The notes under the pieces: generated by a model
Seen by the model: only the letters and a program-made list of their open reading frames with translations
Told to the model about the DNA's origin: nothing
The model's database searches: none
Position numbers and translations under genes: made by a program
NCBI RefSeq assembly: GCF_017876545.1
Contig: NZ_JAGIOD010000001.1
Span: forward strand, 2,356,001-2,420,000
Source: Brachybacterium sacelli
GTDB lineage: Bacteria > Actinomycetota > Actinomycetes > Actinomycetales > Dermabacteraceae
Length of the DNA: 64,000 bases
Reading direction: 5' to 3'
Part shown: in pieces, positions 1-9,183 of the stretch
Numbering within the stretch: position 1 is the first letter of the stretch
Layout of the letters: each line of letters starts with the position of its first letter

Positions 1-588
1 GTCCGCGCCGACCTCTCCGGACGCACCCGGGAGATCCTGGAGGCCCCCCGCGAGGCGGAGGACCCGCAGGCGCGGGAACGCGAGAAGGCCGTCGTGCACG
101 AGTGCCGATACCTGATGCGCCTGCTGGCGATGCGCCGGCGCTCGGCGGGGGAGATGCGCACCCGCCTCGCCCGGCGCGAGGTGTCGGCAGACATCGCCCA
201 CGAGGTCATGGCACGCCTGGACCGCGCCGGGCTCCTCGACGACGCCGCCTTCGCCCATGACTGGGTCCAGCAGCGCCGCGCGCGGCGTTCCCTGGGTGAC
301 GAGGCGCTGCGCCGCGAACTCGAGGCACGCGCGGTGGACGACGCGCTCATCGAGGACGCGCTGGCCGCGGGCCGGAGCGACGAGGAGGCCCGCTGCCGGG
401 ATCTGGTCCGCTCCCGGATTGACCCCCAGGACCGCGAGCGCCTGCGCACCGACCGCGACGGCAGCCATCGTCGCCGCCTCTCCCGGCGGTTGGACGCGCT
501 GCTGACCCGCAAGGGGTATCCGGGCTCCCTGGCGGTCCACGTCATCGCCGCCGAGCTGCGTGAGGCCGCTCGTCCCGCGGTGCACTGA
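1..588 (+). CDS. recX: Regulatory protein RecX (5' end outside window)
   Basis: RecX binds RecA filaments and inhibits recombinase activity. The reading frame is open from base 1, so the true start lies upstream; a GTG at 94 is only an internal candidate. The visible product has the charged alpha-helical layout of RecX: three-helix modules with the motif RRRSAGEMRTRLARR near the start, then a segment containing GLLDDAAFAHDW, and a C-terminal module ending near KGYPGS. It is followed 30 nt later by miaB, the usual actinobacterial recA-recX-miaB order, so recA probably lies just outside the window. Family assignment is secure; the start is not visible. Confidence 0.88.
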   Translation, partial: VRADLSGRTREILEAPREAEDPQAREREKAVVHECRYLMRLLAMRRRSAGEMRTRLARREVSADIAHEVMARLDRAGLLDDAAFAHDWVQQRRARRSLGDEALRRELEARAVDDALIEDALAAGRSDEEARCRDLVRSRIDPQDRERLRTDRDGSHRRRLSRRLDALLTRKGYPGSLAVHVIAAELREAARPAVH

Positions 589-618
589 GCTCGGCCCGCG
601 CCGTATCCTGGAGGCACT

Positions 619-2217
619 ATGTCCCTCAGCTCTCTCACGACCGACCCCGTGACGCCCACCCCGCGCGGGTCCGTGCCCCGCGGCACGTACCAGGTGCGCA
701 CCTTCGGCTGCCAGATGAACGTCCACGACTCCGAGCGGCTGACCGGCCTGCTCGAGGACTCCGGGTATGTCGCCGCCCCGCCGGAGGCCGACGCCCGCCA
801 CGGCGAGGTCGACGTCATCGTGTTCAACACCTGCGCGGTGCGCGAGAACGCCGACAACAAGCTCTACGGCACCCTCGGCGGGCTGCGCCCCGGCAAGAAC
901 GCCAACCCCGGTATGCAGATCGCCGTGGGCGGCTGCCTCGCCCAGAAGGATCGCGCCGCCATCGTCGAGCGCGCCCCCTGGGTCGACGTCGTCTTCGGCA
1001 CCCACAACATCGGCTCGCTGCCCGTCCTGCTGGACCGCGCCCGCCACAACTCCGAGGCCCAGGTCGAGATCCTGGAGTCCCTCGAGGTCTTCCCCTCCAC
1101 GCTGCCCACCCGGCGCGAATCGGTCTACGCCGCCTGGGTCTCGATCAGCGTCGGTTGCAACAACACCTGCACCTTCTGCATCGTGCCCTCCCTGCGTGGC
1201 ACGGAGAAGGACCGCCGCCCCGGCGAGATCCTCGCCGAGGTGCGCGACGTCGTGGACTCCGGTGCCAACGAGGTCACCCTGCTGGGGCAGAACGTCAACT
1301 CCTACGGCGTCGAGTTCGGCGATCGCGGAGCCTTCGCGAAGCTGTTGCGCTCCTGCGGCGAGATCGACGGGCTCGAGCGGGTCCGCTTCACCTCTCCGCA
1401 CCCCGCGATGTTCACCGACGACGTGATCGACGCGATGGCCGAGACCCCCAACGTCATGCCGCAGCTGCACATGCCGCTGCAGTCGGGCTCCGACGACGTG
1501 CTGCGCCGCATGAAGCGCTCCTATCGCGGCAGGAAGTTCCTCGGCATCCTCGACAAGGTGCGGGCCCGGATCCCCGAGGCGGCGATCACCACCGACATCA
1601 TCGTCGGCTTCCCCGGGGAGACCGAGGAGGACTTCCAGCGCACCCTCGACGTCGTCGAGTCCTCCCGCTTCTCCAGTGCCTTCACCTTCCAGTACTCGAT
1701 CCGCCCGGGCACCCCGGCGGCGACCATGGAGGACCAGATCCCCAAGGAGGTGGTCCAGGAGCGCTACGAGCGGCTGATCGCCCTGCAGGACCGCATCGCG
1801 TACGAGGAGAACCAGAAGCTCGAGGGCAGCGTCGTCGAGGTCCTCGTGGCCGAGGGCGAGGGGGAGCGCGACGACGTCACCCAGCGCCTCTCCGGGCGTG
1901 CCCGCGATCACCGTCTGGTGCACCTGTCCCTGCCCGGTGACCTGCCGGGGACCGAGCGTCCCCGTCCAGGCGACCTGGTGACCGCGACCGTCACCCGGGC
2001 CGCCCCGCACTACCTGATCGCCGACAGCGCCCTGGCTGCCGCCCCCGGCGCGACGCCGACCACGGAGCAGTTCTCGGTGCGCCGCACCCGCTCGGGCGAC
2101 GCCTGGGAGGCCGGCGTGGAGGGGATGGAGGCAGGATCGGCCTGCGGCACCGGGTACGGCGGCGCGGCGGCGGGAGGGCCGGTCGTCCTCGGGATGCCGA
2201 GCCTGCCCCGGGGCTGA
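619..2217 (+). CDS. miaB: tRNA-2-methylthio-N6-dimethylallyladenosine synthase
   Basis: Radical-SAM methylthiotransferase that converts i6A37 of tRNA to ms2i6A37. The 532 residues show the UPF0004 domain with cluster cysteines C31, C72 and C106, the radical-SAM motif C180-x3-C184-x2-C187, and a C-terminal TRAM domain ending near residue 475, followed by a Gly/Ala-rich tail. The ATG is preceded by GGAGG at 610-614. A TATCCT hexamer lies 9 nt before the ATG, so a very short leader is also possible. Its substrate-making partner miaA lies 650 bp downstream, separated by a gene on the other strand. Confidence 0.96.
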   Translation: MSLSSLTTDPVTPTPRGSVPRGTYQVRTFGCQMNVHDSERLTGLLEDSGYVAAPPEADARHGEVDVIVFNTCAVRENADNKLYGTLGGLRPGKNANPGMQIAVGGCLAQKDRAAIVERAPWVDVVFGTHNIGSLPVLLDRARHNSEAQVEILESLEVFPSTLPTRRESVYAAWVSISVGCNNTCTFCIVPSLRGTEKDRRPGEILAEVRDVVDSGANEVTLLGQNVNSYGVEFGDRGAFAKLLRSCGEIDGLERVRFTSPHPAMFTDDVIDAMAETPNVMPQLHMPLQSGSDDVLRRMKRSYRGRKFLGILDKVRARIPEAAITTDIIVGFPGETEEDFQRTLDVVESSRFSSAFTFQYSIRPGTPAATMEDQIPKEVVQERYERLIALQDRIAYEENQKLEGSVVEVLVAEGEGERDDVTQRLSGRARDHRLVHLSLPGDLPGTERPRPGDLVTATVTRAAPHYLIADSALAAAPGATPTTEQFSVRRTRSGDAWEAGVEGMEAGSACGTGYGGAAAGGPVVLGMPSLPRG

Positions 2218-2238
2218 CCCGGGCCGGGCCCGGAGGCG

Positions 2239-2724
2239 TTAGCCGTCGAGCTCGTCGAGCTCCGGCCCCAGACGCTCCTCGAGGCTGTGGAAGAAGGCGA
2301 TGACCGTGCTCAGCCCGCACTTGATCGCGCTGTCGACCTGGGAGTCCAGGGCGCCGGCGCGGAAGTCCGCGGCGAGCTCGCCGTAGACGCCCAGCAGGCC
2401 CTCGGACTCACGGCGCACATAGACCTTGGGCCAGATACGGTTCATGTTCCACTCGTTGCACAGCTTGACCATCTCCACCTTGCGGGAGATGTCCACGGAG
2501 TGGTTCCAGCGACCTCGGGTCTGCATCACGGCGTGGTCCTCGCCGGAGAGCATGAACTGGAAGCGGTAGTCGTCGAAGCGGGCGCGGAGGATCTCCGGGT
2601 GCTCGTCGTCCTCGACGAAGGCGTACCCATGACGGGTGAGGCTCTCCTCGACCCTCGCCAGGGACATCGGGGCCAGACCATCGGCCGAGTCCGGCATCGC
2701 AGAGGACTCGTTCGGTGCAGTCAC
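2239..2724 (-). CDS. YbjN domain-containing protein
   Basis: A 161-residue protein of the YbjN family (a fold related to type III secretion chaperones). The biochemical role is unknown in actinobacteria. The domain is visible from residue 20 on: SLARVEESLTRHGYAF, then a beta-rich segment and the characteristic KLCNEWNMNRIWPKVYV stretch. The GTG start at 2724 is chosen because GAGG lies 6 nt upstream; an ATG 26 nt downstream is the alternative. The frame stays open far upstream, but that part has no family similarity that I can see and runs into miaA. It converges with miaB (22 nt gap) and diverges from miaA. Confidence 0.82.
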   Translation of the reverse strand: MTAPNESSAMPDSADGLAPMSLARVEESLTRHGYAFVEDDEHPEILRARFDDYRFQFMLSGEDHAVMQTRGRWNHSVDISRKVEMVKLCNEWNMNRIWPKVYVRRESEGLLGVYGELAADFRAGALDSQVDSAIKCGLSTVIAFFHSLEERLGPELDELDG

Positions 2725-2834
2725 TTCCAACCTCGGGCATCGCAGTAGGAGATGAGAACGACCCGGAGGACCCGAGCCGCGGCTCACCCTACTCCCTCGA
2801 CCTGGCATCCGGCCCCTCACCAGGAGTGATCCGC

Positions 2835-2870
2835 CTGACCTTCGGTATCCGCGCAGGTAGAGTGCCTGCA
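2835..2870 (+). promoter_or_regulatory. Predicted leaderless promoter of miaA
   Basis: CTGACC at 2835-2840, a 17-nt spacer and TAGAGT at 2858-2863 form a -35/-10 pair. The -10 ends 6 nt before the ATG, so transcription should begin at or next to the start codon. Confidence 0.6.
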
Positions 2871-3880
2871 TGGAGGAACACCCCGCCCCTCGCGGTGCGC
2901 GGCCCCGTCCGACGCCGCTGGTCGCGATCGTCGGCGCCACCGCCACCGGCAAGTCGGACCTCGCCCTCGCCCTGGCCCGACGCCTGGACGGGGAAGTGAT
3001 CAACGCCGACGCCCTGCAGCTCTACCGCGGCATGGACATCGGCACCGCCAAGGTCACGCCGGCCGAGCGCGAGGGCGTCCCCCACCACCTGCTCGACGTG
3101 CTCGAGGTGACCGAGGAGGCGAGCGTCTCCGCCTACCAGCGCGCGGCGAGGGCGGCGATCGCCGCCATCCGCGGCCGGGGTCGCACCCCGATCCTGGTGG
3201 GCGGCTCCGGTCTGTACGTGCGCGCCGTGCTCGACGCGATCGAGTTCCCTCCCACCGACGCCGTGACCCGCGCCCGCCTCGAGGCCCGCGCCGTGCAGGA
3301 GGGCCCCGAGGCGCTGCACGCGCAGCTCAGCCGCACCGATCCCGAGGCCGCCGCCACCATCGGACCACGCGACACCCGTCGTATCGTGCGCGCCCTCGAG
3401 GTCGGCGAGCTCACCGGACGCCCCTTCACCGCCTTCCTGCCCCGCCCGCACTACGTCGAGGACCGCACCGTCCAGATCGGACTCCGCCTCGAGCGCGCCG
3501 ACCTGCACTCCCGCATCGCCCACCGTGTGCACCGGATGGTGGACCGCGGGCTGCTCGAGGAGATCCGCGAACTGCGCGGACGGGGCCTCGACCAGGGCCC
3601 GACCGCGCGGCGCGCCATTGGGTACGTGCAGGGACTGTCCGTGCTCGATGGCGCCATGAGCTGCCAGGATGCCGTCGAGTCCACCGTCGTCGGCACGCGC
3701 CGCCTGGTACGCAAGCAGGACACCTGGTTCCGCCGCGATCACCGCGTGCGATGGATCGACGCGCTCGGGGAAGTGCACGGCGAGGACGGGGGAGTGCTCG
3801 AGCGGGCCCTGCAGGCGATCGAGGCGGGCGTCACGGCGGAGGCTCCCGGCGACGGCACAGGTCCTAGGCTCGTGCCATGA
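2870..3880 (+). CDS. miaA: tRNA dimethylallyltransferase
   Basis: Transfers the dimethylallyl group from DMAPP to N6 of A37 in tRNAs reading UNN codons; MiaB acts on the product. The 336 residues have the P-loop GATATGKS (22-29), the DALQLYRGMDIGTAK segment and the conserved RRAIGYVQ and RLVRKQDTWFRRD regions that contact tRNA. Length is normal for the family. The start is supported by a leaderless promoter rather than by a ribosome-binding site. The stop overlaps dapF by 4 nt (ATGA). Confidence 0.96.
   Translation: MEEHPAPRGARPRPTPLVAIVGATATGKSDLALALARRLDGEVINADALQLYRGMDIGTAKVTPAEREGVPHHLLDVLEVTEEASVSAYQRAARAAIAAIRGRGRTPILVGGSGLYVRAVLDAIEFPPTDAVTRARLEARAVQEGPEALHAQLSRTDPEAAATIGPRDTRRIVRALEVGELTGRPFTAFLPRPHYVEDRTVQIGLRLERADLHSRIAHRVHRMVDRGLLEEIRELRGRGLDQGPTARRAIGYVQGLSVLDGAMSCQDAVESTVVGTRRLVRKQDTWFRRDHRVRWIDALGEVHGEDGGVLERALQAIEAGVTAEAPGDGTGPRLVP
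3865..3877 (+). promoter_or_regulatory. Predicted leaderless promoter of dapF
   Basis: TAGGCT at 3865-3870 sits exactly 6 nt before the dapF ATG, inside the end of miaA. No good -35 element is visible. It would allow dapF transcription independently of miaA. Confidence 0.5.
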
Positions 3881-4725
3881 CCGAGAGTTTCCGATTCACC
3901 AAGGGTCACGGCACCGAGAACGATTTCGTGCTGCTCGACGACCCCGACGGGCTGCTGGACCTGGACGCGCAGCAGGTCGCCGCGCTCGCCGACCGTCGCG
4001 CCGGCATCGGTGGCGACGGCGTGATCCGTGCCGTCCGCACCCGGCGAGCCGGCATCGACGCCCCGCCGGACGCTCCCGAATGGTTCATGGACTACCGCAA
4101 CGCCGACGGCTCCGTCGCCGAGATGTGCGGCAACGGGGTGCGGGTGCTCGCCGCGCACCTGCAGCGCGCCGGGCATGTGGAGGAGGACCGCTTCGCGATC
4201 TGGACCCGGGCCGGCGTGCGCACCGTCGAGGTCCTCGAGCGTCCCGCGACCGAGGGAGCACCCTGGTCGGTGCGCGTGGGGATGGGGGCCGGCCGTCTCA
4301 CACCCGCCGCCCGTACCGTCGAGATCGCCGGGACCGTGCTCGAGGCCGCCGACGTCGACATGGGCAACCCCCACGCCGTCGCCTTCCTGCCGCCGGAGCT
4401 GGTGCTCGAGGAGCTCGACCTGCTGCACCGACCCGTCCTCGACCCGGAGCCTGCCGGAGGCACCAACCTCGAGCTGGTCACCACCCGGGGGGACCGTCAC
4501 GTGGCGATGCGGGTGCTCGAGCGCGGCGTGGGCGAGACCCGCTCCTGCGGGACGGGCGTCGCGGCCGTCGCGGTGGCCGCGGCAGAGCGCGCCGGCGACC
4601 GGACCGGCCGCCCCTGGACCGTCGAGGTGCCCGGCGGCACGCTGGAGGTGGGCTGGACCGACGGCGGAGACGTGACCCTGACGGGTCCGGCCGAGCTCGT
4701 GGCCGACGGCGTCCTGCTCGCCTGA
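3877..4725 (+). CDS. dapF: Diaminopimelate epimerase
   Basis: Converts LL- to meso-diaminopimelate, the direct precursor of lysine and of the peptidoglycan cross-linking residue. The 282 residues contain both catalytic cysteines in conserved settings: C84 in EMCGNGVR and C224 in RSCGTGVAA, plus the DMGNPHAV motif. It overlaps miaA by 4 nt and converges with the RsmC-like gene with a 16-nt gap. The meso-DAP made here fits the DNPR motif in MurE and the dapC gene at 58.9 kb. Confidence 0.96.
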   Translation: MTESFRFTKGHGTENDFVLLDDPDGLLDLDAQQVAALADRRAGIGGDGVIRAVRTRRAGIDAPPDAPEWFMDYRNADGSVAEMCGNGVRVLAAHLQRAGHVEEDRFAIWTRAGVRTVEVLERPATEGAPWSVRVGMGAGRLTPAARTVEIAGTVLEAADVDMGNPHAVAFLPPELVLEELDLLHRPVLDPEPAGGTNLELVTTRGDRHVAMRVLERGVGETRSCGTGVAAVAVAAAERAGDRTGRPWTVEVPGGTLEVGWTDGGDVTLTGPAELVADGVLLA

Positions 4726-4741
4726 CCGAGACCGCCCGGCC

Positions 4742-5356
4742 TCAGCGCCTGGGCCCGACCTCCAGCACGCGGAAGCCCTTGGCGCTGGCCACCTTGGCCA
4801 CTTCCCGGTCCGGAAGCTGCTCGCCGAGCCAGCGGGCCAGCGGATCCGCTCCGAGATTCTTCCCCACCACCAGGGCCGCGGTGCCCTGTGGTGACAGCTG
4901 CGCCGTCCAGCGCAGCAGCAGGTCGTGCAGGGCCGGCTTGCCGATCCGGATCGGCGGATTCGACCAGATCGCCTCGAACTCCAGGTCCCCGGGCACCTCC
5001 TCGGGCGCCGCCACGTGCACGTTCGCGACGCCGGCCCGCGCCGCGTTCTCGACGGTCAGCGCCCGGGCCCGTGCACTGACGTCGACCGCCCACACCTCCG
5101 CCTCGGGGTGCACGAGCGCCGCGGTCAGGGCGATGGGCCCCCAGCCGCAGCCCAGGTCCAGGATCCGACCGCCCGCGGGCGGCTCGGTGAGCACATCGAG
5201 CCGCCCCAGCAGCACGGAGGTGGCCTTGTCCAGTCCGTGCCCGCTGAAGACCGACGCGCTCGAGGTCAGCTCGAGATCGCGCTCTGCCAATCGCACCGAC
5301 AGCGGGAAGCGCCGGTCCTCGGTCGCCGGGGAAGGGGTGAAGTAGTGCTCGTCCAC
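4742..5356 (-). CDS. RsmC-like class I SAM methyltransferase
   Basis: A 204-residue methyltransferase of the RsmC/RlmG (MTS) family, whose members modify rRNA guanines. It starts with the DEHYFTPSP element typical of short actinobacterial members, has the SAM-binding ILDLGCGWGPIAL motif, the AVDVSARA strand and the catalytic-pocket motif SNPPIRIGK. The GTG at 5356 is chosen because TATCCT lies 6 nt upstream (leaderless pattern) and the conserved N-terminus begins there. The frame is open much further upstream, but that stretch is antisense to hflX. The exact rRNA target cannot be read from the sequence. Confidence 0.85.
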   Translation of the reverse strand: MDEHYFTPSPATEDRRFPLSVRLAERDLELTSSASVFSGHGLDKATSVLLGRLDVLTEPPAGGRILDLGCGWGPIALTAALVHPEAEVWAVDVSARARALTVENAARAGVANVHVAAPEEVPGDLEFEAIWSNPPIRIGKPALHDLLLRWTAQLSPQGTAALVVGKNLGADPLARWLGEQLPDREVAKVASAKGFRVLEVGPRR

Positions 5357-5368
5357 CTCAGCAGGATA
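5356..5368 (-). promoter_or_regulatory. Predicted leaderless promoter of the RsmC-like gene
   Basis: On the minus strand TATCCT (5368-5363) is followed by GCTGAG and then the GTG start. The only Shine-Dalgarno-like bases overlap the start codon itself, which favours leaderless initiation. Confidence 0.5.
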
Positions 5369-5491
5369 CGGACCCCACCGTCGCCTCCGCCCCGCCGCCG
5401 GCTCCGCCCAGCGCAAAATCACTCGACCACCGGGGCCCGGCGTGGGATTGTGGAGGAACCGCTCGTCCCCGACGCAAGGAGTGCCCCGATC

Positions 5492-7066
5492 GTGCCCATC
5501 GCCTTCCATCCCGAACCCGACTCCGACGCCGACGTCGACGGGACCACCACGGGAGGAACCGGGGCCGCGGCGCACACCGACAGCACCGACGGTGCCCGGC
5601 CCGCAGATGCCGCCCCGACCTCCCGTCGACGGGACCCGCTGACCGAGCGGATCCTCGCCCGCGGGGACGACTCGGTCGCCGCCGTCACCTACGGCTCCGA
5701 CTCCGACGGTGCGCAGTACGACCTGGCCGACCGCCAGGCTCTGCGCCGCGTGGCGGGGCTGTCCACCGAGCTCGAGGACGTCACCGAGGTCGAGTACCGC
5801 CAGCTCCGCCTGGAGAACGTCGTGCTCGCCGGCCTGTACACCTCGGGCGACACCGCCCAGGCGGAGACCAGCCTGCACGAGCTCGCGGCGCTCGCCGAGA
5901 CCGCTGGCTCCCAGGTGCTCGCCGGTGTGCTCCAGCGCCGCGCGCATCCCGATCCCGCCACGTTCCTGGGAAAGGGCAAGGCGGCAGAGCTCGCGGAGGT
6001 CGTCGCCGAGCACGGCGCCGACACCGTGATCGCCGACGGCGAGCTGGGCCCCGGCCAGCGCCGCGCGCTCGAGGACATCGTCAAGGTGAAGGTCATCGAC
6101 CGCACCGCGCTGATCCTGGACATCTTCGCCCAGCACGCCAAGTCCCGCGAGGGCAAGGCCCAGGTGGAGCTCGCGCAGCTGGAGTACCTGCTGCCGCGGC
6201 TGCGCGGCTGGGGCGAGTCGATGTCGCGACAGGCCGGCGGCCGGGTCGCCGCCGGCGGGGCAGGGATGGGCTCGCGCGGACCCGGTGAGACCAAGATCGA
6301 GCTGGACCGCCGCCGCATCCGCGACCGCATGGCCAAGCTGCGCCGCGAGATCACGGCGATGACCCCGGGCCGAGACGCCCAGCGCGCCGATCGCAAGCGC
6401 AACCGGGTGCCCGCGGTCGCGATCGCCGGGTACACCAACGCGGGCAAGTCCTCGCTGCTGAACCGCCTCACCGGTGCCGGCGTGCTGGTCGAGAACGCGC
6501 TGTTCGCGACCCTCGATCCGACGGTGCGCCGCTCGCAGACCCCCGACGGCCGCGAGTTCACCTATGCCGATACCGTCGGTTTCGTGCGGCACCTGCCCAC
6601 CCAGCTGGTGGAGGCCTTCCGCTCCACCCTCGAGGAGGTCGGGGACGCCGACCTGCTGCTGCATGTGGTCGATGCCTCGCATCCTGATCCCGAGGGACAG
6701 ATCCTCGCCGTGCGCACCGTGCTCGGCGAGCTCGAGGGCTTCGACGTCCCCGAGATCGTCGTGCTCAACAAGGCGGACCTCGCCGAGCCCGAGACCCTCG
6801 CGCGCCTGCGCAGCCAGGTCGGGGAGTCGGCGGTCGTCTCCGCCCGCACGGGCATGGGCGTCGAGGAGCTGCGCGAGCTGATCGCGGAGCGCCTGCCGCG
6901 GCCCGCGGTCGAGATCGACTTGGTGGTGCCCTACTCCCGCGGCGACCTGGTCTCCCGGGTGCACACCACCGGCGAGGTCATCACCGAGGAGCACGTCATG
7001 GAGGGCACGCATCTGCATGCCCGCGTGGATGAGGCGCTCGCCGCAGAGCTGCACGGCGCGGCCTGA
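5492..7066 (+). CDS. hflX: GTPase HflX
   Basis: Ribosome-associated GTPase that splits or rescues stalled 70S ribosomes. Visible parts are an acidic, low-complexity N-terminal extension of about 65 residues, the HflX N-terminal domain with the GKGKAAELAE segment, the glycine-rich GAGMGSRGPGETKIELDRR linker, and the G domain with GYTNAGKSSLLN (about residue 312), DTVGF and NKADL motifs. The GTG at 5492 is chosen because AAGGAG lies at 5476-5481, 10 nt before it; a GTG at 5450 in the same frame is the alternative. The neighbours hflX, dinG and lexA are commonly adjacent in actinobacteria. Confidence 0.93.
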   Translation: MPIAFHPEPDSDADVDGTTTGGTGAAAHTDSTDGARPADAAPTSRRRDPLTERILARGDDSVAAVTYGSDSDGAQYDLADRQALRRVAGLSTELEDVTEVEYRQLRLENVVLAGLYTSGDTAQAETSLHELAALAETAGSQVLAGVLQRRAHPDPATFLGKGKAAELAEVVAEHGADTVIADGELGPGQRRALEDIVKVKVIDRTALILDIFAQHAKSREGKAQVELAQLEYLLPRLRGWGESMSRQAGGRVAAGGAGMGSRGPGETKIELDRRRIRDRMAKLRREITAMTPGRDAQRADRKRNRVPAVAIAGYTNAGKSSLLNRLTGAGVLVENALFATLDPTVRRSQTPDGREFTYADTVGFVRHLPTQLVEAFRSTLEEVGDADLLLHVVDASHPDPEGQILAVRTVLGELEGFDVPEIVVLNKADLAEPETLARLRSQVGESAVVSARTGMGVEELRELIAERLPRPAVEIDLVVPYSRGDLVSRVHTTGEVITEEHVMEGTHLHARVDEALAAELHGAA

Positions 7067-7089
7067 CTAGGCGGGGGCGACGGCGCGGA

Positions 7090-7102
7090 TATTCTGAGCC
7101 GA
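7090..7102 (+). promoter_or_regulatory. Predicted leaderless promoter of dinG
   Basis: TATTCT at 7090-7095 lies exactly 6 nt before the ATG at 7102. No ribosome-binding site is visible in the 35-nt gap after hflX. Confidence 0.6.
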
Positions 7103-9132
7103 TGACCACCGCCACCGCTCACCAGGCCGCCCCGGGGGCCGCCGACATCCAGCTGTCGACCCTCATGGACGCGGCGGTCTCGGCGATCGGCGGCACCCGA
7201 CGGCCGGGCCAGCAGGCCATGGCCGAAGCGGTGGAGACGGCCATGTCCGGTGGTCGTCACCTGCTCGTGCAGGCCGGCACCGGCACCGGGAAGTCGCTCG
7301 GGTACCTGGTGCCCGCGCTGCGCCACGCCCTGGTCAGCCGTCGGCCCGTGGTGATCTCCACCGCCACGATCGCGCTGCAGACACAGATCGTGCGCAAGGA
7401 CCTGCCGCGCCTGGTGGAATCCCTCGCCCCGCACCTTCCGCGCACGCCCACCTTCGCGCTGCTCAAGGGGCGGGCGAACTACCTCTGCCGCCACAAGCTC
7501 GACGGCGGTTACCCGGTGGACATCGATCCCGGGGCGCTGTTCGCCGAGGCCGCAGCCGATCCCGCCCGCGGCGGCAGTGAACGCCTGGGGGACCAGGTGC
7601 GTCGCCTGCGCGAATGGGCGGAGGAGACCGAAAGCGGCGACCGCGACTCCCTCGAGGACCCCGTCGCCGACCGCGCCTGGCGGCAGGTCTCCGTCACCGG
7701 ATCCCAGTGCCTGGGGGGCACCTGTCCGATGGTGGAGTCCTGCTTCGCCGAGCGCAGTCGGGAGATCGCGCGCGAGGTCGACATCGTGGTGACCAACCAC
7801 GCCCTTCTGGCCATCGACGCCTTCGACTCACACGGCATCATCCCGGACCACGACGTCGTGGTCTTCGACGAGGCGCACGACCTCACCGGACGCGTCACCG
7901 GCGCCGTCACCGAGGTCCTCACCCCGGGGATGCTGCGCGGGACCGTGCGCGAGCTGCGCAGCCTGGGGGTCGCGGCGATCGCCCTGGACGACGCCTCCGA
8001 AGAGCTGCGCGAGTCCCTCGAGCTCGCGCCGGACGGCCGAGTGCTCGGCGACCTGCCCGAGCGCCTCGCCGATGCCATCGGGCAGCTGCGCGTACAGGCG
8101 CGAACCGCCCACTCCGACGCGAAGGACGCCGGCGAGGACGGCTCCGCGGCCACCGCCGGCACCCGCAAGACGGTCCGGGCTAACCTGCAGGAGATCATCG
8201 ACGTCTGCGAACGGCTCACGGCGCCGGGGGAGGACGACGTGGTCTCCGTCTCGCACTCGCAGGCCACCGGGCGCTCCAGCATCCAGGTGGCCCCGCTCAG
8301 CGTCGCCGCGGCGATGCGCGGTGCGATCCTCGAGGACCGCACCGCCGTGCTCACCTCGGCGACTCTCGCCCTCGGGGGCCATTTCGAACCCGCGGCGGGC
8401 GAGGTGGGGCTGGCCCGGGCCGATCGGACGGGCGAGGACCAGGTGCCGCCGGGAGACGATGCCGGCGCCTGGGCCGGTCTCGACGTGGGCAGCCCCTTCG
8501 CCTACCCCCGCCAGGGGATTCTCTACATGGCCCGCCATCTCCCGCAGCCCGGCCGGGACGGGCCCTCGCCGGCGATGCTCGACCATCTCACCGATCTCGT
8601 GGAGGCCTCCCGCGGTGGCGCGCTGTGCCTGTTCTCCTCGCGGCGCGGGGCGGAGCTCGCCGCCGAGCACGTGCGGGCGCGTCTCGACCTCACGATCGAG
8701 GTCCAGGGCGAGGACTCGATGGCGAACCTGGTGCGGAAGTTCCGCGATGACGAGGATGCCTCCCTGTTCGGAACCCTCACGCTGTGGCAGGGGGTGGACG
8801 TCTCGGGTCGCTCCCTGCGCCTGGTCACCATCGACCGGATCCCGTTCCCGCGGCCCGATGACCCGCTGACCTCCGCCCGCCAGGAGCGGATCGGCCGTCG
8901 CGGCGGCAACGGCTTCATGGCGGTCTCCGCGCAGCACGCCGCCCTGCTGCTGGCGCAGGGGGCGGGCCGCCTGATCCGCACCGACGAGGACCGTGGCATG
9001 GTCGCCGTGCTCGACCCGCGCCTGGCCACCGCCCGGTACGGGGGCTTCCTGCGGGAGGCGATGCCGCCTCTGTGGCCGACGGCGGATCCCGAGGTCGCCC
9101 TCGGTGCCCTGCGCCGCCTCGCCGAGGCGTGA
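7102..9132 (+). CDS. dinG: DinG-family ATP-dependent DNA helicase
   Basis: Superfamily 2 XPD/DinG-type 5'-3' helicase acting on DNA and probably R-loops or D-loops. The 676 residues show motif I AGTGTGKS (58-65), a DEAH box (256-259), four spaced cysteines (C129, C203, C208, C214) in the position of the XPD iron-sulfur cluster, and the C-terminal motifs SSRRGAE and QGAGRLIRT. It has no LexA-box-like sequence that I can see upstream, so SOS control is not supported despite the gene name. It converges with lexA. Confidence 0.9.
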   Translation: MTTATAHQAAPGAADIQLSTLMDAAVSAIGGTRRPGQQAMAEAVETAMSGGRHLLVQAGTGTGKSLGYLVPALRHALVSRRPVVISTATIALQTQIVRKDLPRLVESLAPHLPRTPTFALLKGRANYLCRHKLDGGYPVDIDPGALFAEAAADPARGGSERLGDQVRRLREWAEETESGDRDSLEDPVADRAWRQVSVTGSQCLGGTCPMVESCFAERSREIAREVDIVVTNHALLAIDAFDSHGIIPDHDVVVFDEAHDLTGRVTGAVTEVLTPGMLRGTVRELRSLGVAAIALDDASEELRESLELAPDGRVLGDLPERLADAIGQLRVQARTAHSDAKDAGEDGSAATAGTRKTVRANLQEIIDVCERLTAPGEDDVVSVSHSQATGRSSIQVAPLSVAAAMRGAILEDRTAVLTSATLALGGHFEPAAGEVGLARADRTGEDQVPPGDDAGAWAGLDVGSPFAYPRQGILYMARHLPQPGRDGPSPAMLDHLTDLVEASRGGALCLFSSRRGAELAAEHVRARLDLTIEVQGEDSMANLVRKFRDDEDASLFGTLTLWQGVDVSGRSLRLVTIDRIPFPRPDDPLTSARQERIGRRGGNGFMAVSAQHAALLLAQGAGRLIRTDEDRGMVAVLDPRLATARYGGFLREAMPPLWPTADPEVALGALRRLAEA

Positions 9133-9183
9133 GGCGCACGTGCCCGAGGAACTGAGCGCGGGACCCGGCGGCGCGGTGACGCG

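Noticed and set aside
2218..2233. GC palindrome between miaB and the YbjN gene as terminator
   Set aside because: Short self-complementary GC run (CCGGGCCCGG core) with almost no loop and no T-run; common by chance in this composition.
5357..7054. Very long minus-strand open frame continuing upstream of the RsmC-like gene
   Set aside because: It is antisense to hflX, lacks family similarity and consists of shadow-type Gly/Ala/Arg/His-rich sequence. Only the C-terminal 204 residues are real.
7000..7102. LexA box upstream of dinG
   Set aside because: No sequence close to TCGAAC-N4-GTTCGA is present, despite the gene name.
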